Assembly (NCBI RefSeq): GCF_003651245.1
Contig: NZ_RAPE01000002.1
Location: 744,001 to 808,000, forward strand
From: Roseovarius spongiae
Lineage (GTDB): Bacteria; Pseudomonadota; Alphaproteobacteria; Rhodobacterales; Rhodobacteraceae
DNA length: 64,000 nt
Direction: 5' to 3'
The notes beneath the pieces were generated by a model. The model had not been told where the DNA came from. It ran no database searches and saw only the letters and a program-made list of their open reading frames with translations. Both the position numbers and the translations under genes were made by a program. Shown one piece after another: positions 20,089 through 31,427 of this stretch. Every line of letters begins with the position of its first letter. Position 1 is the stretch's first letter.

Positions 20089-20952
20089 GTGCAGGACAGG
20101 CTCAGGGCCGCGGGCGAGGCGGTGGCGGCGCATCTCGACGACGTGCTGCGCCCCTTCGGAACGGACGACGTGGCGCAGGCCATGCGCTACGCCACGCGCG
20201 GCGGCAAGCGGATCCGCGCGATGCTGGTGCTCGAGGGGGCGTTGCTGCATGGCGTGGCGCAGGCGCGCGCGCTCTGGCCCGCCGCCGGGATCGAGGCGAT
20301 GCACGCCTACAGCCTCGTGCATGACGATCTGCCGGCGATGGACGACGACGCTCTGCGCCGCGGCCAGCCGACAGTGCATGTGAAATGGGACGAGGCGACG
20401 GCGATCCTGACCGGCGACGCGCTCCAGGCGCTCGCCTTCGAGCTGGTGACGCATCCCGATGTCGGCGACGGCGAATTGCGCGCCGATCTCGCGCGCGGGC
20501 TGGCGCGGGCCGCGGGCGGGCAGGGTATGGTGCTCGGCCAGGCGCGCGACATCGCCGCCGAGACCGCGCCCCGGCCCCTTGATCTGGCCGAGATCACCGC
20601 GCTCCAGGCGGGCAAGACCGGCGCGCTGTTCGCGTGGGCGGCGACCTGCGGCGCGCGAATGGCGGGCGCCGATACCGGTGCGCTCACGCGCTACGCCGGG
20701 GCGCTTGGCCTTGCGTTCCAGATACAGGATGACGTGATTGACGTGACCGGCGATACGGGCGCCGCGGGCAAGGCGGTGGGCAAGGACGCGGCGGCGAACA
20801 AGGCGACCTTCGTGTCGCTCCTGGGCCTAGATGCGGCCCGGCAACGGGCGGCGGCGCTGGTTGACGAGGCCCGCGACGCGCTATCTGTTTACGGAAGCGA
20901 TGCCGAAACCTTGCGGCAACTGGCCGGGTTCGTTATCTCGCGTAAGACCTGA
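20089..20952 (+). CDS. ispA: Farnesyl diphosphate synthase (polyprenyl synthetase)
   Basis: Condenses isopentenyl diphosphate with dimethylallyl and geranyl diphosphates to give farnesyl diphosphate. The 287-residue enzyme has the first aspartate-rich motif in [31 protein letters not shown] and the second aspartate-rich motif [13 protein letters not shown]. The start is a GTG at 20089, right after the xseB stop. Placed between xseB and dxs, it links early and middle isoprenoid synthesis. The product feeds UppS (35.4 kb) and quinone pathways. Confidence 0.95.
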   Translation: MQDRLRAAGEAVAAHLDDVLRPFGTDDVAQAMRYATRGGKRIRAMLVLEGALLHGVAQARALWPAAGIEAMHAYSLVHDDLPAMDDDALRRGQPTVHVKWDEATAILTGDALQALAFELVTHPDVGDGELRADLARGLARAAGGQGMVLGQARDIAAETAPRPLDLAEITALQAGKTGALFAWAATCGARMAGADTGALTRYAGALGLAFQIQDDVIDVTGDTGAAGKAVGKDAAANKATFVSLLGLDAARQRAAALVDEARDALSVYGSDAETLRQLAGFVISRKT

Positions 20953-20981
20953 CATTCGCCCCGAGGAGGGCAGCCGCACCG

Positions 20982-22910
20982 ATGTCCAACCGTCCCGATA
21001 CCCCGCTGCTCGACCGTGTCGAGAGTCCCGCGGATCTCAAGCGGCTGAGCGACGACGAGCTTGCGCAGCTTGCCCACGAATTGCGCGCCGAGACGATCAG
21101 CGCCGTGAGCGAGACGGGCGGGCATCTTGGCGCGGGTCTTGGCGTGGTGGAACTGACCGTCGCGCTGCACGCCGTATTCGATGCGCCCCGCGACAAGATC
21201 ATCTGGGACGTGAGCCACCAGTCCTACCCGCACAAGATCCTGACCGGGCGGCGCGACCGCATCCGCACCCTGCGTCAGAAGGGCGGGCTGAGCGGATTCA
21301 CCAAGCGCAGCGAGTCGCCTTTCGACCCGTTCGGCGCGGCGCACAGCTCCACCTCGATCAGCGCGGCGTTGGGCTTCGCCGTGGCGCGCGACCTCGGCGG
21401 CGCCTGCGACACGGGGCATGGCGACGCGATCGCGGTGATCGGCGATGGCGCGATGAGCGCCGGCATGGCCTTCGAGGCGATGAACAACGCCGGCGCGCTG
21501 AACAAGCGGCTGATCGTCATCCTGAACGACAACGAGATGTCCATCGCTCCGCCGGTCGGCGCGCTTTCGTCCTACCTTTCAAGGCTTTACGCCGGAGAGC
21601 CGTTCCAGGAATTCAAGGCCGCGGCCAAGGGGGCGGTGTCGCTCTTGCCAGAGCCGTTCCAGGAGGGCGCGCGCCGCGCCAAGGACATGCTCAAGGGGCT
21701 CGCGGTGGGCGGCACGCTGTTCGAGGAGTTGGGATTTTCCTATGTCGGCCCCATCGACGGGCATGACATCGAGCAACTCTTGCCGGTGCTGCGAACGGTG
21801 CGGCAGCGCGCGACGGGTCCGATCCTGCTGCATGTGCTCACCAAGAAGGGCAAGGGCTATCCCCCCGCCGAGGCCGCGAGCGACGGTGGGCACGCGACGG
21901 CCAAGTTCGACCCCGCCACCGGCAAACAGAAGAAGGCCCCCGGCAACGCGCCGAGCTATACCTCCGTCTTCGGGCGCGCGTTGGTCGAACATGCGGCGCG
22001 GGACGAACGCATCGTCGCGGTGACCGCCGCCATGTCGGGCGGCACCGGGCTGAACCAGTTTCAGGAACGCTATCCAAGTCGTTGTTTCGACGTTGGAATT
22101 GCCGAACAGCACGCAGTTACGTTCTCGGCCGGGATGGCGGCCGGGGGGCTGCGGCCGTTCTGCGCGCTCTACTCGACCTTCCTGCAACGCGGTTACGACC
22201 AGGTCGTGCATGACGTGGCGATCCAGCGCCTGCCGGTGCGGTTCGCGATTGACCGCGCGGGGTTGGTGGGGGCGGACGGGGCCACCCATGCGGGCAGTTT
22301 CGATATTGCCTTTCTCGCCAACCTGCCGGGGTTCGTGGTCATGGCCGCCGCGGACGAGGCCGAGCTTGTCCACATGATCGCGACGGCGGCGGCGCATGAC
22401 GAAGGCCCCATCGCGTTCCGCTATCCGCGTGGCGAGGGCGAAGGCGTGGACTTGCCCGAGCGCGGCCAGACACTCGAAATCGGCAAGGGCCGGATCATCG
22501 AGGAAGGTCAACGGGTTGCGATCCTGAGTTACGGCGCGCGCCTGGGCGAAGCGCGCCGCGCAGCCGAAGCGCTGGCCGCGCGCGGCATCACGCCCACGAT
22601 CGCCGACGCGCGCTTTGCCAAGCCGCTAGACCGCGAATTGATCCTGTCGCTCGCCGCACGGCACGAGGTGCTGCTGACCATCGAGGAAGGCGCCGTCGGC
22701 GGGTTCGGAAGCCACGTGGCGCAGCTTCTGGCCGAGGAGGGCGTGTTCGACACCGGGCTCAAGTATCGCTCGATGATGCTGCCCGACATCTTCATCGACC
22801 AGGCGAGCCCGGCGGACATGTACGCGGTCGCGGGTCTCGGCGCGGAGCAGATCGAGGCGCGGGTGCTCGACCTGCTGGAGATCGCGCAGATCAAGGGCAA
22901 GCGCGCCTGA
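20982..22910 (+). CDS. dxs: 1-deoxy-D-xylulose-5-phosphate synthase
   Basis: First step of the non-mevalonate isoprenoid pathway: pyruvate plus glyceraldehyde 3-phosphate to DXP, using thiamine diphosphate. The 642-residue transketolase-like enzyme shows [17 protein letters not shown], the ThDP motif [32 protein letters not shown] in the pyrimidine domain and a C-terminal transketolase domain ([14 protein letters not shown]). Length matches the family. It follows ispA by 29 bases; dxr, the next enzyme, is in the cluster at 36.9 kb. Confidence 0.98.
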   Translation: MSNRPDTPLLDRVESPADLKRLSDDELAQLAHELRAETISAVSETGGHLGAGLGVVELTVALHAVFDAPRDKIIWDVSHQSYPHKILTGRRDRIRTLRQKGGLSGFTKRSESPFDPFGAAHSSTSISAALGFAVARDLGGACDTGHGDAIAVIGDGAMSAGMAFEAMNNAGALNKRLIVILNDNEMSIAPPVGALSSYLSRLYAGEPFQEFKAAAKGAVSLLPEPFQEGARRAKDMLKGLAVGGTLFEELGFSYVGPIDGHDIEQLLPVLRTVRQRATGPILLHVLTKKGKGYPPAEAASDGGHATAKFDPATGKQKKAPGNAPSYTSVFGRALVEHAARDERIVAVTAAMSGGTGLNQFQERYPSRCFDVGIAEQHAVTFSAGMAAGGLRPFCALYSTFLQRGYDQVVHDVAIQRLPVRFAIDRAGLVGADGATHAGSFDIAFLANLPGFVVMAAADEAELVHMIATAAAHDEGPIAFRYPRGEGEGVDLPERGQTLEIGKGRIIEEGQRVAILSYGARLGEARRAAEALAARGITPTIADARFAKPLDRELILSLAARHEVLLTIEEGAVGGFGSHVAQLLAEEGVFDTGLKYRSMMLPDIFIDQASPADMYAVAGLGAEQIEARVLDLLEIAQIKGKRA

Positions 22911-22928
22911 GTCCCAAAGGGGTGACGG

Positions 22929-23537
22929 ATGGACAGAACGATCATCGGCCCGGACGGCAAGGCGCGCTGCGCCTGGTGCGGGACCGTGCCGGAATTCCTG
23001 CCCTATCACGACGCCGAATGGGGCTTTCCGGTCGGGGACGACACCCGGCTGTTCGAGAAACTCTGCCTCGAAAGCTTTCAGTCGGGCCTGAGCTGGCGCA
23101 CGATCCTGAACAAGCGCGACAATTTCCGCGCGGCCTTCGCCGGGTTCGATCATCGCAAGGTCGCGCGATTTGATGCGGCGGATCGCGCGCGGCTGATGGC
23201 CGATACCGGGATCGTGCGCAACCGGCAGAAGATCGATGCGACGATCAACAACGCGCAGCGCATGTGCGAGCTGGTGGAGACTGAAGGATCGCTCGCCGCG
23301 TTCGTCTGGCGGTTCGAGCCGCCCGCCGACACGCTGCCCGAACCCCAGAGCGTGACGACCTCGGACGCCTCCGTCGCGCTGTCGAAGGCTTTGAAGAAAC
23401 GCGGTTGGAAATTCCTCGGGCCGACCACGGTGTTCGCCTTCATGCAGGCGATGGGGCTGATCAACGACCACGCCGAGGGCTGCGCCCTGCGCGACAAGGC
23501 GGCGCAGGCGCGCCGCGACTTCACGCCGCCCGTATAG
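22929..23537 (+). CDS. tag: DNA-3-methyladenine glycosylase I
   Basis: Removes alkylated 3-methyladenine from DNA. The 202-residue protein has RCAWCGTVPEFLPYHDAEWG near the N-terminus, with the zinc-binding Cys, LESFQSGLSWRTILNKR, and the C-terminal GPTTVFAFMQAMGLINDH followed by the Cys near position 180. It lies 18 bases after dxs, probably co-transcribed, although the functions are unrelated. It converges with the GlxA regulator; their ends are 7 bases apart. Confidence 0.96.
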   Translation: MDRTIIGPDGKARCAWCGTVPEFLPYHDAEWGFPVGDDTRLFEKLCLESFQSGLSWRTILNKRDNFRAAFAGFDHRKVARFDAADRARLMADTGIVRNRQKIDATINNAQRMCELVETEGSLAAFVWRFEPPADTLPEPQSVTTSDASVALSKALKKRGWKFLGPTTVFAFMQAMGLINDHAEGCALRDKAAQARRDFTPPV

Positions 23538-23544
23538 GCGCGGC

Positions 23545-24546
23545 TCAGACCGACAGGCGCGAGGCGTGCGCGCCGCGTTCGCGGTAGGGGGTCGTGTCGT
23601 AATGCGCGCGGTAGCATTTCGAGAAATGCGACGGCGACGAAAATCCGCAGGCGAGCGCCACGTTGATGACCGTCATGTCGGTCTGCATCAACAGGTTGCG
23701 CGCCTTTTGCAGGCGCAGTTCCATGTAATACCGCTTGGGCGAGCGGCTGAGGTAGCGACGGAACAGCCGTTCGAGCTGCCGCGTGGACATGCCCGCCTCC
23801 TTGGCCAGGATCGAGGGGCTGATGGGTTCCTCGATATTGGCCTCCATCATCTGGATCACCAGGCTCAGCTTGGGGTGGCGCACGCCGATCCGGGTGGGAA
23901 CCGAAAGGCGCTGCGTGTCCTGATCGGTGCGGATGGAGCTGTAGATCAGCTGATCGGCGACCGCATTGGCGAGCTTCTCGCCGTGGTCGTCGGCGATGAG
24001 TTTCAGCATCAGGTCGATGGAGGACGTGCCGCCCGCCGTGGTCATCCGGTTTCCGTCGACCGTGAACACCGACTTGGTGAGGTCGACCTCGTCGAATTCC
24101 TCGGCAAAGCTGTCGTGGTTCTCCCAGTGGATCGTGGCGCGCTTCCCGTCCAGAAGGCCGGCCTTGGCGAGCACGTAGGACGCGGTGCAGAGCCCGCCGA
24201 TCTTGATCCCGCGGCGGGCCTCGCGGCGAACCCAGCTCAGCAGCCGCTTGGTCGTGACTTGCTGGATGTCGGTGCCCCCACAGACCAGCACGGTGTCGTC
24301 GCGGTTCAGTTCGTCAAGGGAAATATCGACCTTGAACCGCGCCCCGGCGGAGCACTTGATCGTGTCCTCGGTGTCGCCCGCGACGATCCATTCGTATAGC
24401 TGGCGTTCGGACAGCCGGTTGGCGATGCGCAGGCATTCGATGGCGGCGGCAAAGCTCAGCAGCGTGAAATTCTCGACGAGAACGAACACGAAGCGGCGCG
24501 GGGCGGCGTGCATTTCGGAATGGGCCTTGGCCGGGTGATCCATCAT
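23545..24546 (-). CDS. GlxA family transcriptional regulator (amidotransferase-like sensor plus AraC HTH)
   Basis: A 333-residue regulator. Residues about 15-190 form a class I glutamine-amidotransferase/DJ-1-like domain (VFVLVENFTLLSFAAAIECL, IGGLCTASYVLAKAGLLDG, ATIHWENHDSFAEEF). The Cys sits at the nucleophile elbow, but no full catalytic triad can be assumed. Residues about 220-325 are the AraC DNA-binding domain (MSTRQLERLFRRYLSRSPKRYY, VALACGFSSPSHFSKCYR). Relatives respond to betaine-type or amino-acid ligands, such as GbdR and ArgR of Pseudomonas. The ligand and target here are unknown; it has no catabolic operon beside it. Confidence 0.88.
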   Translation of the reverse strand: MMDHPAKAHSEMHAAPRRFVFVLVENFTLLSFAAAIECLRIANRLSERQLYEWIVAGDTEDTIKCSAGARFKVDISLDELNRDDTVLVCGGTDIQQVTTKRLLSWVRREARRGIKIGGLCTASYVLAKAGLLDGKRATIHWENHDSFAEEFDEVDLTKSVFTVDGNRMTTAGGTSSIDLMLKLIADDHGEKLANAVADQLIYSSIRTDQDTQRLSVPTRIGVRHPKLSLVIQMMEANIEEPISPSILAKEAGMSTRQLERLFRRYLSRSPKRYYMELRLQKARNLLMQTDMTVINVALACGFSSPSHFSKCYRAHYDTTPYRERGAHASRLSV

Positions 24547-24798
24547 CGGTAATGCCTTTCCCCTTGCATCCCCTCATGCCGGATGTTCATCAAAATGCTC
24601 CGGAAGACAAGAGATGGCTGGGAAAATCGCGCTTTCTGGATGCGGGATTCCCTTGGTTCACACTTGAATTCCGGCGAACGCGCGCCTTCATCCCATCATA
24701 TGGGCATGCCACCCGATTTCGCCAAATCGCCGTATGGCCTATCGCGGGCGGTTTTGGTAAACCTCGCGGCGCGATACTTCTGAGTGGAGACCGGGATC
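24547..24798. other. Intergenic region between the GlxA regulator and DAHP synthase
   Basis: 252 bases holding the divergent promoters of both genes. It is slightly AT-richer than its surroundings. I see no convincing -35/-10 pair, operator dyad or attenuator hairpin. A small open frame at 24583-24783 lacks coding character. Confidence 0.5.
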
Positions 24799-26169
24799 AT
24801 GACGGATTGGCAAAAATCGGACTGGCGCGCGAAACCGCGGGTGCAGATGCCGGATTATACCGACCCGGTCGCGCTGCGCGACGCCGAGGCGCGGCTGGCG
24901 CAATTCCCGCCGCTGGTCTTCGCCGGCGAGGCGCGCAGCCTCAAGGCCGAACTGGGCGCCGCGTCGCGCGGCGAGGCCTTCCTGCTCCAGGGCGGGGACT
25001 GCGCCGAATCCTTCGACCAGTTCAGCGCCAACGCGATCCGCGACACGTTCAAGGTGATGCTGCAGATGGCGATGGTGCTGACCTATGCGGCCAAGGTGCC
25101 GGTGGTCAAGGTGGGCCGCATGGCCGGCCAGTTCGCCAAGCCGCGCAGCGCGCCCACCGAGACGCAGAACGGGGTCGAGCTGCCCAGCTACCGCGGCGAC
25201 ATCATCAACGAGCTCGCGTTCTCCGAGGCGGCCCGCGCGCCCGATCCGAACCGCATGTTGCAGGCCTACACCCAGGCGGCGGCGACGCTGAACCTGCTGC
25301 GCGCCTTTTCCAAGGGCGGTTACGCGGACATGCACAAGGTCCATAGCTGGACGCTCGGGTTCACCAAGGATGACGAAACGGAACGCTACCGCGACATGGC
25401 CAACCGGATCAGCGACGCGCTCGACTTCATGAAGGCCGCGGGCGTCAACGGCGACAGCAACGCCTCGCTGCAGACGGTGGACTTCTACACAAGCCATGAA
25501 TCCCTGCTGCTGGAATATGAAGAGGCGCTGTGCCGGCTCGACACCACGTCGGGCAACTGGCTGGCAGGTTCGGGGCACATGATCTGGATCGGCGACCGCA
25601 CCCGGCAGCCGGACGGCGCGCATGTGGAATTCGCGCGCGGCGTGTTGAACCCGATCGGGCTCAAATGCGGGCCGACCACCAGCGCCGAGGATCTCAAGCG
25701 CCTGATGGAACGGCTGAACCCGCAGAACGAGGCGGGCCGGCTCACCCTGATCGCGCGCTTCGGGGCGGGCAACGTGGGCGAACATCTGCCGCGGCTCGTC
25801 CGGGCGGTAGAGGAAGAGGGGGCGAATGTTCTCTGGGTCTGCGACCCGATGCATGGCAACACGATCAAGTCGGCGAGCGGCTACAAGACGCGTCCGTTCG
25901 ATTCGGTGCTGCGCGAGGTCCGCGACTTCTTCGGCGTTCACAAGGCCGAGGGCACGATTCCCGGCGGCGTGCATTTCGAGATGACCGGCCAGGACGTGAC
26001 CGAATGCACCGGCGGCGTCCACGCGGTCAGCGACGAGAACCTGAGCGACCGCTACCACACCGCCTGCGATCCGCGCCTCAACGCGTCGCAATCGCTGGAG
26101 TTGGCGTTCCTCGTGGCCGAGGAGCTGTCGAGCTTGCGATCGGACGGCCTGCACGCCGAAGCGGTCTGA
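24799..26169 (+). CDS. 3-deoxy-7-phosphoheptulonate synthase, class II
   Basis: First step of the shikimate pathway: phosphoenolpyruvate plus erythrose 4-phosphate to DAHP. The 456-residue protein is the plant/Mycobacterium-type class II enzyme, with [57 protein letters not shown] and [17 protein letters not shown]. The ATG at 24799 is chosen because GTGGAG lies about nine bases upstream; a GTG five codons earlier is also open. No other aromatic amino-acid genes are adjacent. Confidence 0.95.
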   Translation: MTDWQKSDWRAKPRVQMPDYTDPVALRDAEARLAQFPPLVFAGEARSLKAELGAASRGEAFLLQGGDCAESFDQFSANAIRDTFKVMLQMAMVLTYAAKVPVVKVGRMAGQFAKPRSAPTETQNGVELPSYRGDIINELAFSEAARAPDPNRMLQAYTQAAATLNLLRAFSKGGYADMHKVHSWTLGFTKDDETERYRDMANRISDALDFMKAAGVNGDSNASLQTVDFYTSHESLLLEYEEALCRLDTTSGNWLAGSGHMIWIGDRTRQPDGAHVEFARGVLNPIGLKCGPTTSAEDLKRLMERLNPQNEAGRLTLIARFGAGNVGEHLPRLVRAVEEEGANVLWVCDPMHGNTIKSASGYKTRPFDSVLREVRDFFGVHKAEGTIPGGVHFEMTGQDVTECTGGVHAVSDENLSDRYHTACDPRLNASQSLELAFLVAEELSSLRSDGLHAEAV

Positions 26170-26213
26170 ACCAGGCGCGGCCGGGCGGGCGCGCCCGGCC
26201 ACCCCAGCGGGTT

Positions 26214-26885
26214 TCAGTTGTCGCGGATCAGCCGCAGATAGGGACGCTCCGCGCGCAAGCGCGGCTCATAGGCGAAATATTCCCCGGCGAGTTCGGGATC
26301 TTCCTCCGGCGCCTGCGTCCCGATGCCGATCCCGAGCGGCGTGATCATGCTGTCGTCGATATTGAGACGGCGCGGGCCTGCGCCGATCTGCCCGTGCGTG
26401 ACGAGGCAGCCGAGCGCGCGCGAAACATCCCCGAGATCGCTGCGCAACGGCAGCAGCACCAGCGTCCCGCCAAGCGCCGCGCGACCAGGCCCACCCGGCG
26501 CGCTCAGCGTCAGGCGCACGGTCGCGGGTTCGTCGAACAGCCGCACGAGATGATCGGCCAGCGCGTCCCGGTCCTCGGGCGCGATGAACGCGCTGAGCGG
26601 CATGCCGCGGACCTCCATGCCCATGAGGTCGGACAGATGCGCCCCCGCGACCCGCAGCCGCGCGATGCCCGGCGCGATCCGCTCGGCGATGAGAGCGTTG
26701 GACAGCAGGGGCCTGATTCCCCTCGGGTCGATCTCTGAGCGGTAGGGCGCGTCGCCGCCTTCGCGGCGGCTGTCCCAGTAGCGTACGAAATCGGCCAGCT
26801 GGGTATCCTCGCGCGCTATGCGGCGCGTTACCCGGCGGCCGGCGGCGTCAGTCTTGGGCGGTTCCTCCGGCGTATCATCGCACAT
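26214..26885 (-). CDS. PAS domain protein (PAS_5/DUF1457-like)
   Basis: A 223-residue cytoplasmic protein with a single PAS-like domain: LADFVRYWDSRREGGDAPYR, SEIDPRGIRPLLSNALIAER and LMGMEVRGMPLSAFIAPEDR resemble the PAS_5 family common in alphaproteobacteria. The remainder is poorly conserved and no output domain is present. Some relatives are small signalling proteins that influence motility and cell-cycle control. The ligand is unknown. Monocistronic, divergent from yicC. Confidence 0.75.
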   Translation of the reverse strand: MCDDTPEEPPKTDAAGRRVTRRIAREDTQLADFVRYWDSRREGGDAPYRSEIDPRGIRPLLSNALIAERIAPGIARLRVAGAHLSDLMGMEVRGMPLSAFIAPEDRDALADHLVRLFDEPATVRLTLSAPGGPGRAALGGTLVLLPLRSDLGDVSRALGCLVTHGQIGAGPRRLNIDDSMITPLGIGIGTQAPEEDPELAGEYFAYEPRLRAERPYLRLIRDN

Positions 26886-27064
26886 CGCACCATCTCCTTC
26901 ACTCGTCCTGCGCGGCGCCGGATGATTCCCCTTGGGCGCCTGATCGGCAATATCACATAATTGAACGCGGTTTTGTCTAAAATCCCGCCTGCCTGGTTAA
27001 CCTCCTGCACGGTCAGGCCGCGTGCCTCAGGAATAGCCGCCTTGGCCCGTCGTGAAAAGCCGTG

Positions 27065-27094
27065 TTGCAGGTTTTTCTCGAAACACCGTATGGT
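27065..27094 (+). promoter_or_regulatory. Candidate promoter of yicC-gmk
   Basis: TTGCAG (27065-27070) and TATGGT (27089-27094) stand 18 bases apart, about 55 bases ahead of the yicC start. The rest of the 264-base gap between the PAS gene and yicC holds nothing else I can identify. Confidence 0.4.
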
Positions 27095-27149
27095 CGCGCG
27101 CAGCGCGGGCGACGATCGCCCGGGCGCGGGTAATGACAGGGAGGGCGGC

Positions 27150-28040
27150 TTGCTTAATTCGATGACCGGTTTCGCCGCCGCGCGGGGGGCCTTTGGCGCG
27201 TATTCCTGGACGTGGGAGCTGCGCGCCGTCAATGGCAAGGGATTCGATCTTCGGCTGCGCGCGCCCGACTGGATCGAGGGGCTCGAAGCGGGGCTGCGCG
27301 CGCGGCTCTCGGGTGCGGTAGCGCGGGGCAACCTGTCGCTGAACCTGCGGGTGCAGGCCGACGAACAGGCCGGACAGTTGCGCCTGAACGAGGCGCAGCT
27401 TGCCGACGTGCTGGACGCGATGGCCGAGGTGGAGGCGCGCGCGATGGCGCGGGGGCTCTCGCTGGCGCCAGCGCGGCCGGGCGACGTGCTTGCCGTGCGC
27501 GGCGTGCTGGAAACGGCGAGCGCCGAAGAGGACACAGGCGCATTGCGCAAGGCGCTGATCGCGGATCTCGAAACGCCGCTGGCCGCGTTTCTCGAGATGC
27601 GCTCGACCGAGGGCACGGCGCTGCACGCGCTGCTGATCGCGCAGCTTGACGAGGTGGCGGAACTGACCGCCGCGGCCGCCGATGCCGCCGCCGCGCGCGC
27701 GGACGAGGCGCGCGAGGCGTTGGGGAACGCGCTGGCGCGAGTGCTCGACAATGCCGAGGGCGTGGACGAGGGGCGCATCGCGCAGGAACTGGCGCTGATC
27801 GCGGTCAAGTCCGACGTCACCGAGGAGATCGACCGCCTGCGCACTCATGTCGACGCGGCGCGCGCGCTTCTGGGGCAGGACGGGCCGGTGGGGCGCAAGC
27901 TCGACTTCCTGATGCAGGAGTTCAACCGCGAGGCCAACACGCTCTGCGCGAAGGCCCAGTCCCCGGCGCTGACCTCCGTGGGGCTCGCGCTCAAGGCGGT
28001 GATCGACCGGATGCGCGAACAGGTGCAGAATGTCGAGTGA
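27150..28040 (+). CDS. yicC: YicC family endoribonuclease-like protein
   Basis: A 296-residue YicC family protein. It carries LNSMTGFAAARG at the N-terminus, WELRAVNGKGFDLRLRAPDW, a central coiled region, and the conserved C-terminus RKLDFLMQEFNREANTLCAK. E. coli YicC has been linked to RNA turnover, and the family almost always neighbours gmk, as here. The likely start is a TTG at 27150, five bases after the GGAGG core of a strong ribosome site, giving M-L-N-S-M-T-G. The internal ATG at 27162 is the alternative but is too far from that site. Confidence 0.93.
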   Translation: MLNSMTGFAAARGAFGAYSWTWELRAVNGKGFDLRLRAPDWIEGLEAGLRARLSGAVARGNLSLNLRVQADEQAGQLRLNEAQLADVLDAMAEVEARAMARGLSLAPARPGDVLAVRGVLETASAEEDTGALRKALIADLETPLAAFLEMRSTEGTALHALLIAQLDEVAELTAAAADAAAARADEAREALGNALARVLDNAEGVDEGRIAQELALIAVKSDVTEEIDRLRTHVDAARALLGQDGPVGRKLDFLMQEFNREANTLCAKAQSPALTSVGLALKAVIDRMREQVQNVE

Positions 28041-28123
28041 CGGTGCGATGAGGCCGGTGGGGGCAAGGGGGTTTCACCCCCTCCAACGGGTTTCCCCGTG
28101 GGTAAAATCCGCCGTCACCACCG

Positions 28124-28146
28124 GGATATTTGACGCAAGAAGAAGG
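28124..28146 (+). repeat. Copy 1 of a dispersed intergenic element (GGATATTT ... AAGAAGAAGG)
   Basis: GGATATTT at 28124 is followed after a 5-base gap by AAGAAGAAGG, just ahead of the gmk ribosome site. Two short hairpins lie upstream (GGGGG/CCCCC at 28067-28081 and ACGGG/CCCGT at about 28086-28099). A similar element lies at 60575. I recall comparable elements scattered in Rhodobacteraceae intergenic DNA, but this is memory, not a search. Confidence 0.4.
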
Positions 28147-28160
28147 CAGGAGGGGGGGCG

Positions 28161-28805
28161 ATGACGCAAGCGCGGCGCGGACTTCTGATCATCCTGAGCT
28201 CGCCCTCGGGGGCGGGGAAATCGACGTTGTCGCGCCGGCTGCTCGCGTGGGACGATACGCTCAGCTTCTCGGTTTCGGCGACCACGCGCGCGCCGCGCGA
28301 GGGCGAGGTCGACGGGCGCGACTACCGGTTTCTGACCGAGGCGCAGTTCCGCCACGACGTCGGGCAGGGCGAGATGCTGGAGCACGCGCATGTGTTCGGC
28401 AATTTCTACGGCTCGCCCAAGGCGCCGGTGGAGGCGGCGATCGACGCGGGGCGCGATGTGCTCTTCGATATCGACTGGCAGGGCGCACAGCAAATCCAGA
28501 ACTCGGACCTGGGCAAGCACACGCTGTCGATCTTCATCCTGCCGCCCAGCATCGCCGAGCTGCGCCGCCGCCTTGAAGGGCGCGGGCAGGACAGCGCGGC
28601 GGTGATCGCCAAGCGGATGCTCAAGAGTTGGGACGAGATAAGCCATTGGGCGGAATACGATTACGTTCTCGTCAATGACGACCTCGACGAGACCAACGAG
28701 CGCCTCAAAGGGATCATCGAGGCGGCGCGGCTGCGCCGCATCCAGCAGCCCGGCCTGATCGAGCATGTGCGCAACCTGCAACTTGAATTCGAGGATTTGC
28801 AATGA
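28161..28805 (+). CDS. gmk: Guanylate kinase
   Basis: Phosphorylates GMP to GDP with ATP. The 214-residue enzyme has the P-loop [16 protein letters not shown] near the N-terminus, the GMP-binding region [19 protein letters not shown] and [11 protein letters not shown]. It follows yicC by 120 bases and overlaps the gamma carbonic anhydrase gene by four bases at its 3' end. A very strong AGGAGGGGGGG ribosome site precedes the ATG. Confidence 0.97.
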   Translation: MTQARRGLLIILSSPSGAGKSTLSRRLLAWDDTLSFSVSATTRAPREGEVDGRDYRFLTEAQFRHDVGQGEMLEHAHVFGNFYGSPKAPVEAAIDAGRDVLFDIDWQGAQQIQNSDLGKHTLSIFILPPSIAELRRRLEGRGQDSAAVIAKRMLKSWDEISHWAEYDYVLVNDDLDETNERLKGIIEAARLRRIQQPGLIEHVRNLQLEFEDLQ

Positions 28806-29332
28806 CGCTCTACGCACTTGAGGGCCATGAACCCGAACTGCCCGGGGACGGCGATTTCTGGATCGCGCCGGACGCCAACGTGATCGGGCGGGTGATTCTG
28901 GAAACGGCGACCTCGGTCTGGTTCGGCGCCACGCTGCGCGGCGACAATGAGCCGATCACCATCGGCGCCGGCACGAACGTGCAGGAAAACACCGTCATGC
29001 ACACCGACATGGGCTTTCCGCTGACGATCGGGGCGGGCTGCACCATCGGGCACAAGGCGATGCTGCACGGCTGCACCATCGGCGAAAACTCCCTGGTCGG
29101 TATGGGGGCGACGATCCTGAACGGCGCGGTCATCGGCGACAATTGCCTGATCGGGGCGGGGGCGCTTGTGACGGAAGGCAAGACGATCCCCGGTGGCAGC
29201 CTCGTGATGGGCGCGCCGGGCAAGGTGGTGCGCGAGTTGGGCGAACAGCAGATCGAGATGCTGAAGGCCAGCGCGCTGCACTACCAGGAGAACATGCGCC
29301 GTTTCCGCGACGGGCTGCAACCGCTGGGCTGA
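28802..29332 (+). CDS. Gamma-class carbonic anhydrase family protein (left-handed beta-helix)
   Basis: A 176-residue hexapeptide-repeat protein forming a left-handed beta-helix (runs such as [17 protein letters not shown] and [20 protein letters not shown]). Histidines in VMHTD and [11 protein letters not shown] are positioned like the zinc ligands of gamma carbonic anhydrases, so it may hydrate CO2. Many relatives (YrdA, CaiE-like) lack proven activity. Its ATG overlaps the gmk stop, so it is co-translated with gmk. Confidence 0.9.
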   Translation: MTLYALEGHEPELPGDGDFWIAPDANVIGRVILETATSVWFGATLRGDNEPITIGAGTNVQENTVMHTDMGFPLTIGAGCTIGHKAMLHGCTIGENSLVGMGATILNGAVIGDNCLIGAGALVTEGKTIPGGSLVMGAPGKVVRELGEQQIEMLKASALHYQENMRRFRDGLQPLG

Positions 29333-29446
29333 TCGCGCGTCTATTTGCCGTCCAATTCAAAAACCTCGCTGGTTCTCCGTCGCGCCAGCCGGTAAACTGC
29401 GCGCAAATCGGATTGAGACACGCGACAAGCGCAAGAAAGGACCGAC

Positions 29447-30670
<1,224 letters not shown>

Positions 30671-30691
30671 GGGCGCCCGCAGGGTTTCGCG

Positions 30692-30725
30692 GAACGCGCG
30701 CAGCATGAAAATGCTGCGCGCGTTC
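30692..30725. terminator. Bidirectional hairpin terminator between gcdH and ssb
   Basis: A perfect 15-bp stem (30692-30706 with 30711-30725) around a GAAA tetraloop. The T run on the plus side is interrupted. Its place between two converging genes fits a shared terminator. Confidence 0.85.
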
Positions 30726-30744
30726 TGTCTTGTTCAAACCGCGA

Positions 30745-31233
30745 TCAGAACGGGATGTCGTCGTCGAAGTCGCGCGCCGGGCCGCCCGGGGTGGAACCGC
30801 CGCCCGGTCCCGATGGACCACCGTAATCGCCCCCGCGGCCATCATCCGAGGGTCCGCCGAAATCCCCGCCGCCGCCACCGCTGCGACCGTCGAGCATCGT
30901 CAGCGTGCCGTTGAACCCCTGAAGCACGACCTCGGTGGAATAGCGATCCTGCCCGGACTGGTCCTGCCATTTGCGGGTCTGTAGCTGCCCTTCAAGGTAG
31001 ACCTTGGAACCTTTGCGCAGATATTGCTCGGCGATCCGCACCAGCCCTTCGTTGAAGATCGCGACCGAGTGCCACTCGGTGCGCTCGCGCCGCTCGCCGG
31101 TGTTCTTGTCCTTCCAGGTCTCGGACGTGGCGACGCGCAGATTGCACACCTTGCCGCCGTTCTGGAACGTACGCACCTCGGGATCGCGGCCCAGATTGCC
31201 GATGAGAATTACCTTGTTTACCGAGCCGGCCAT
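30745..31233 (-). CDS. ssb: Single-stranded DNA-binding protein
   Basis: A 162-residue SSB. The N-terminal OB fold reads [39 protein letters not shown] and [20 protein letters not shown] glycine-rich flexible linker and the acidic tip DDDIPF follow; the tip recruits repair enzymes such as RecG and RecQ. No LexA box of the GTTC-N7-GTTC type is visible in the 194-base gap upstream. Confidence 0.97.
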   Translation of the reverse strand: MAGSVNKVILIGNLGRDPEVRTFQNGGKVCNLRVATSETWKDKNTGERRERTEWHSVAIFNEGLVRIAEQYLRKGSKVYLEGQLQTRKWQDQSGQDRYSTEVVLQGFNGTLTMLDGRSGGGGGDFGGPSDDGRGGDYGGPSGPGGGSTPGGPARDFDDDIPF

Positions 31234-31427
31234 TATCGTCTCCCTGATGGTTCACGTGAGCATTGCGTTGCGTCGTTTACATCACCCGCGCGCCATGAAG
31301 GGAAGGTTAAAATTGGCGCGAAATACTGGAGAGTTTCGCGGGAATGGCTCCGAGCAAACCGGGAATGCTGGAAAAACGGCGCCGAATCGTTATTATGGCG
31401 CCAATCGGGACGGGGACATAATTCAGC

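Noticed and set aside
24583..24783. A 66-codon ORF between the GlxA regulator and DAHP synthase
   Set aside because: No ribosome site, no recognisable motif, and base composition unlike neighbouring genes. It most likely is leader or promoter DNA.
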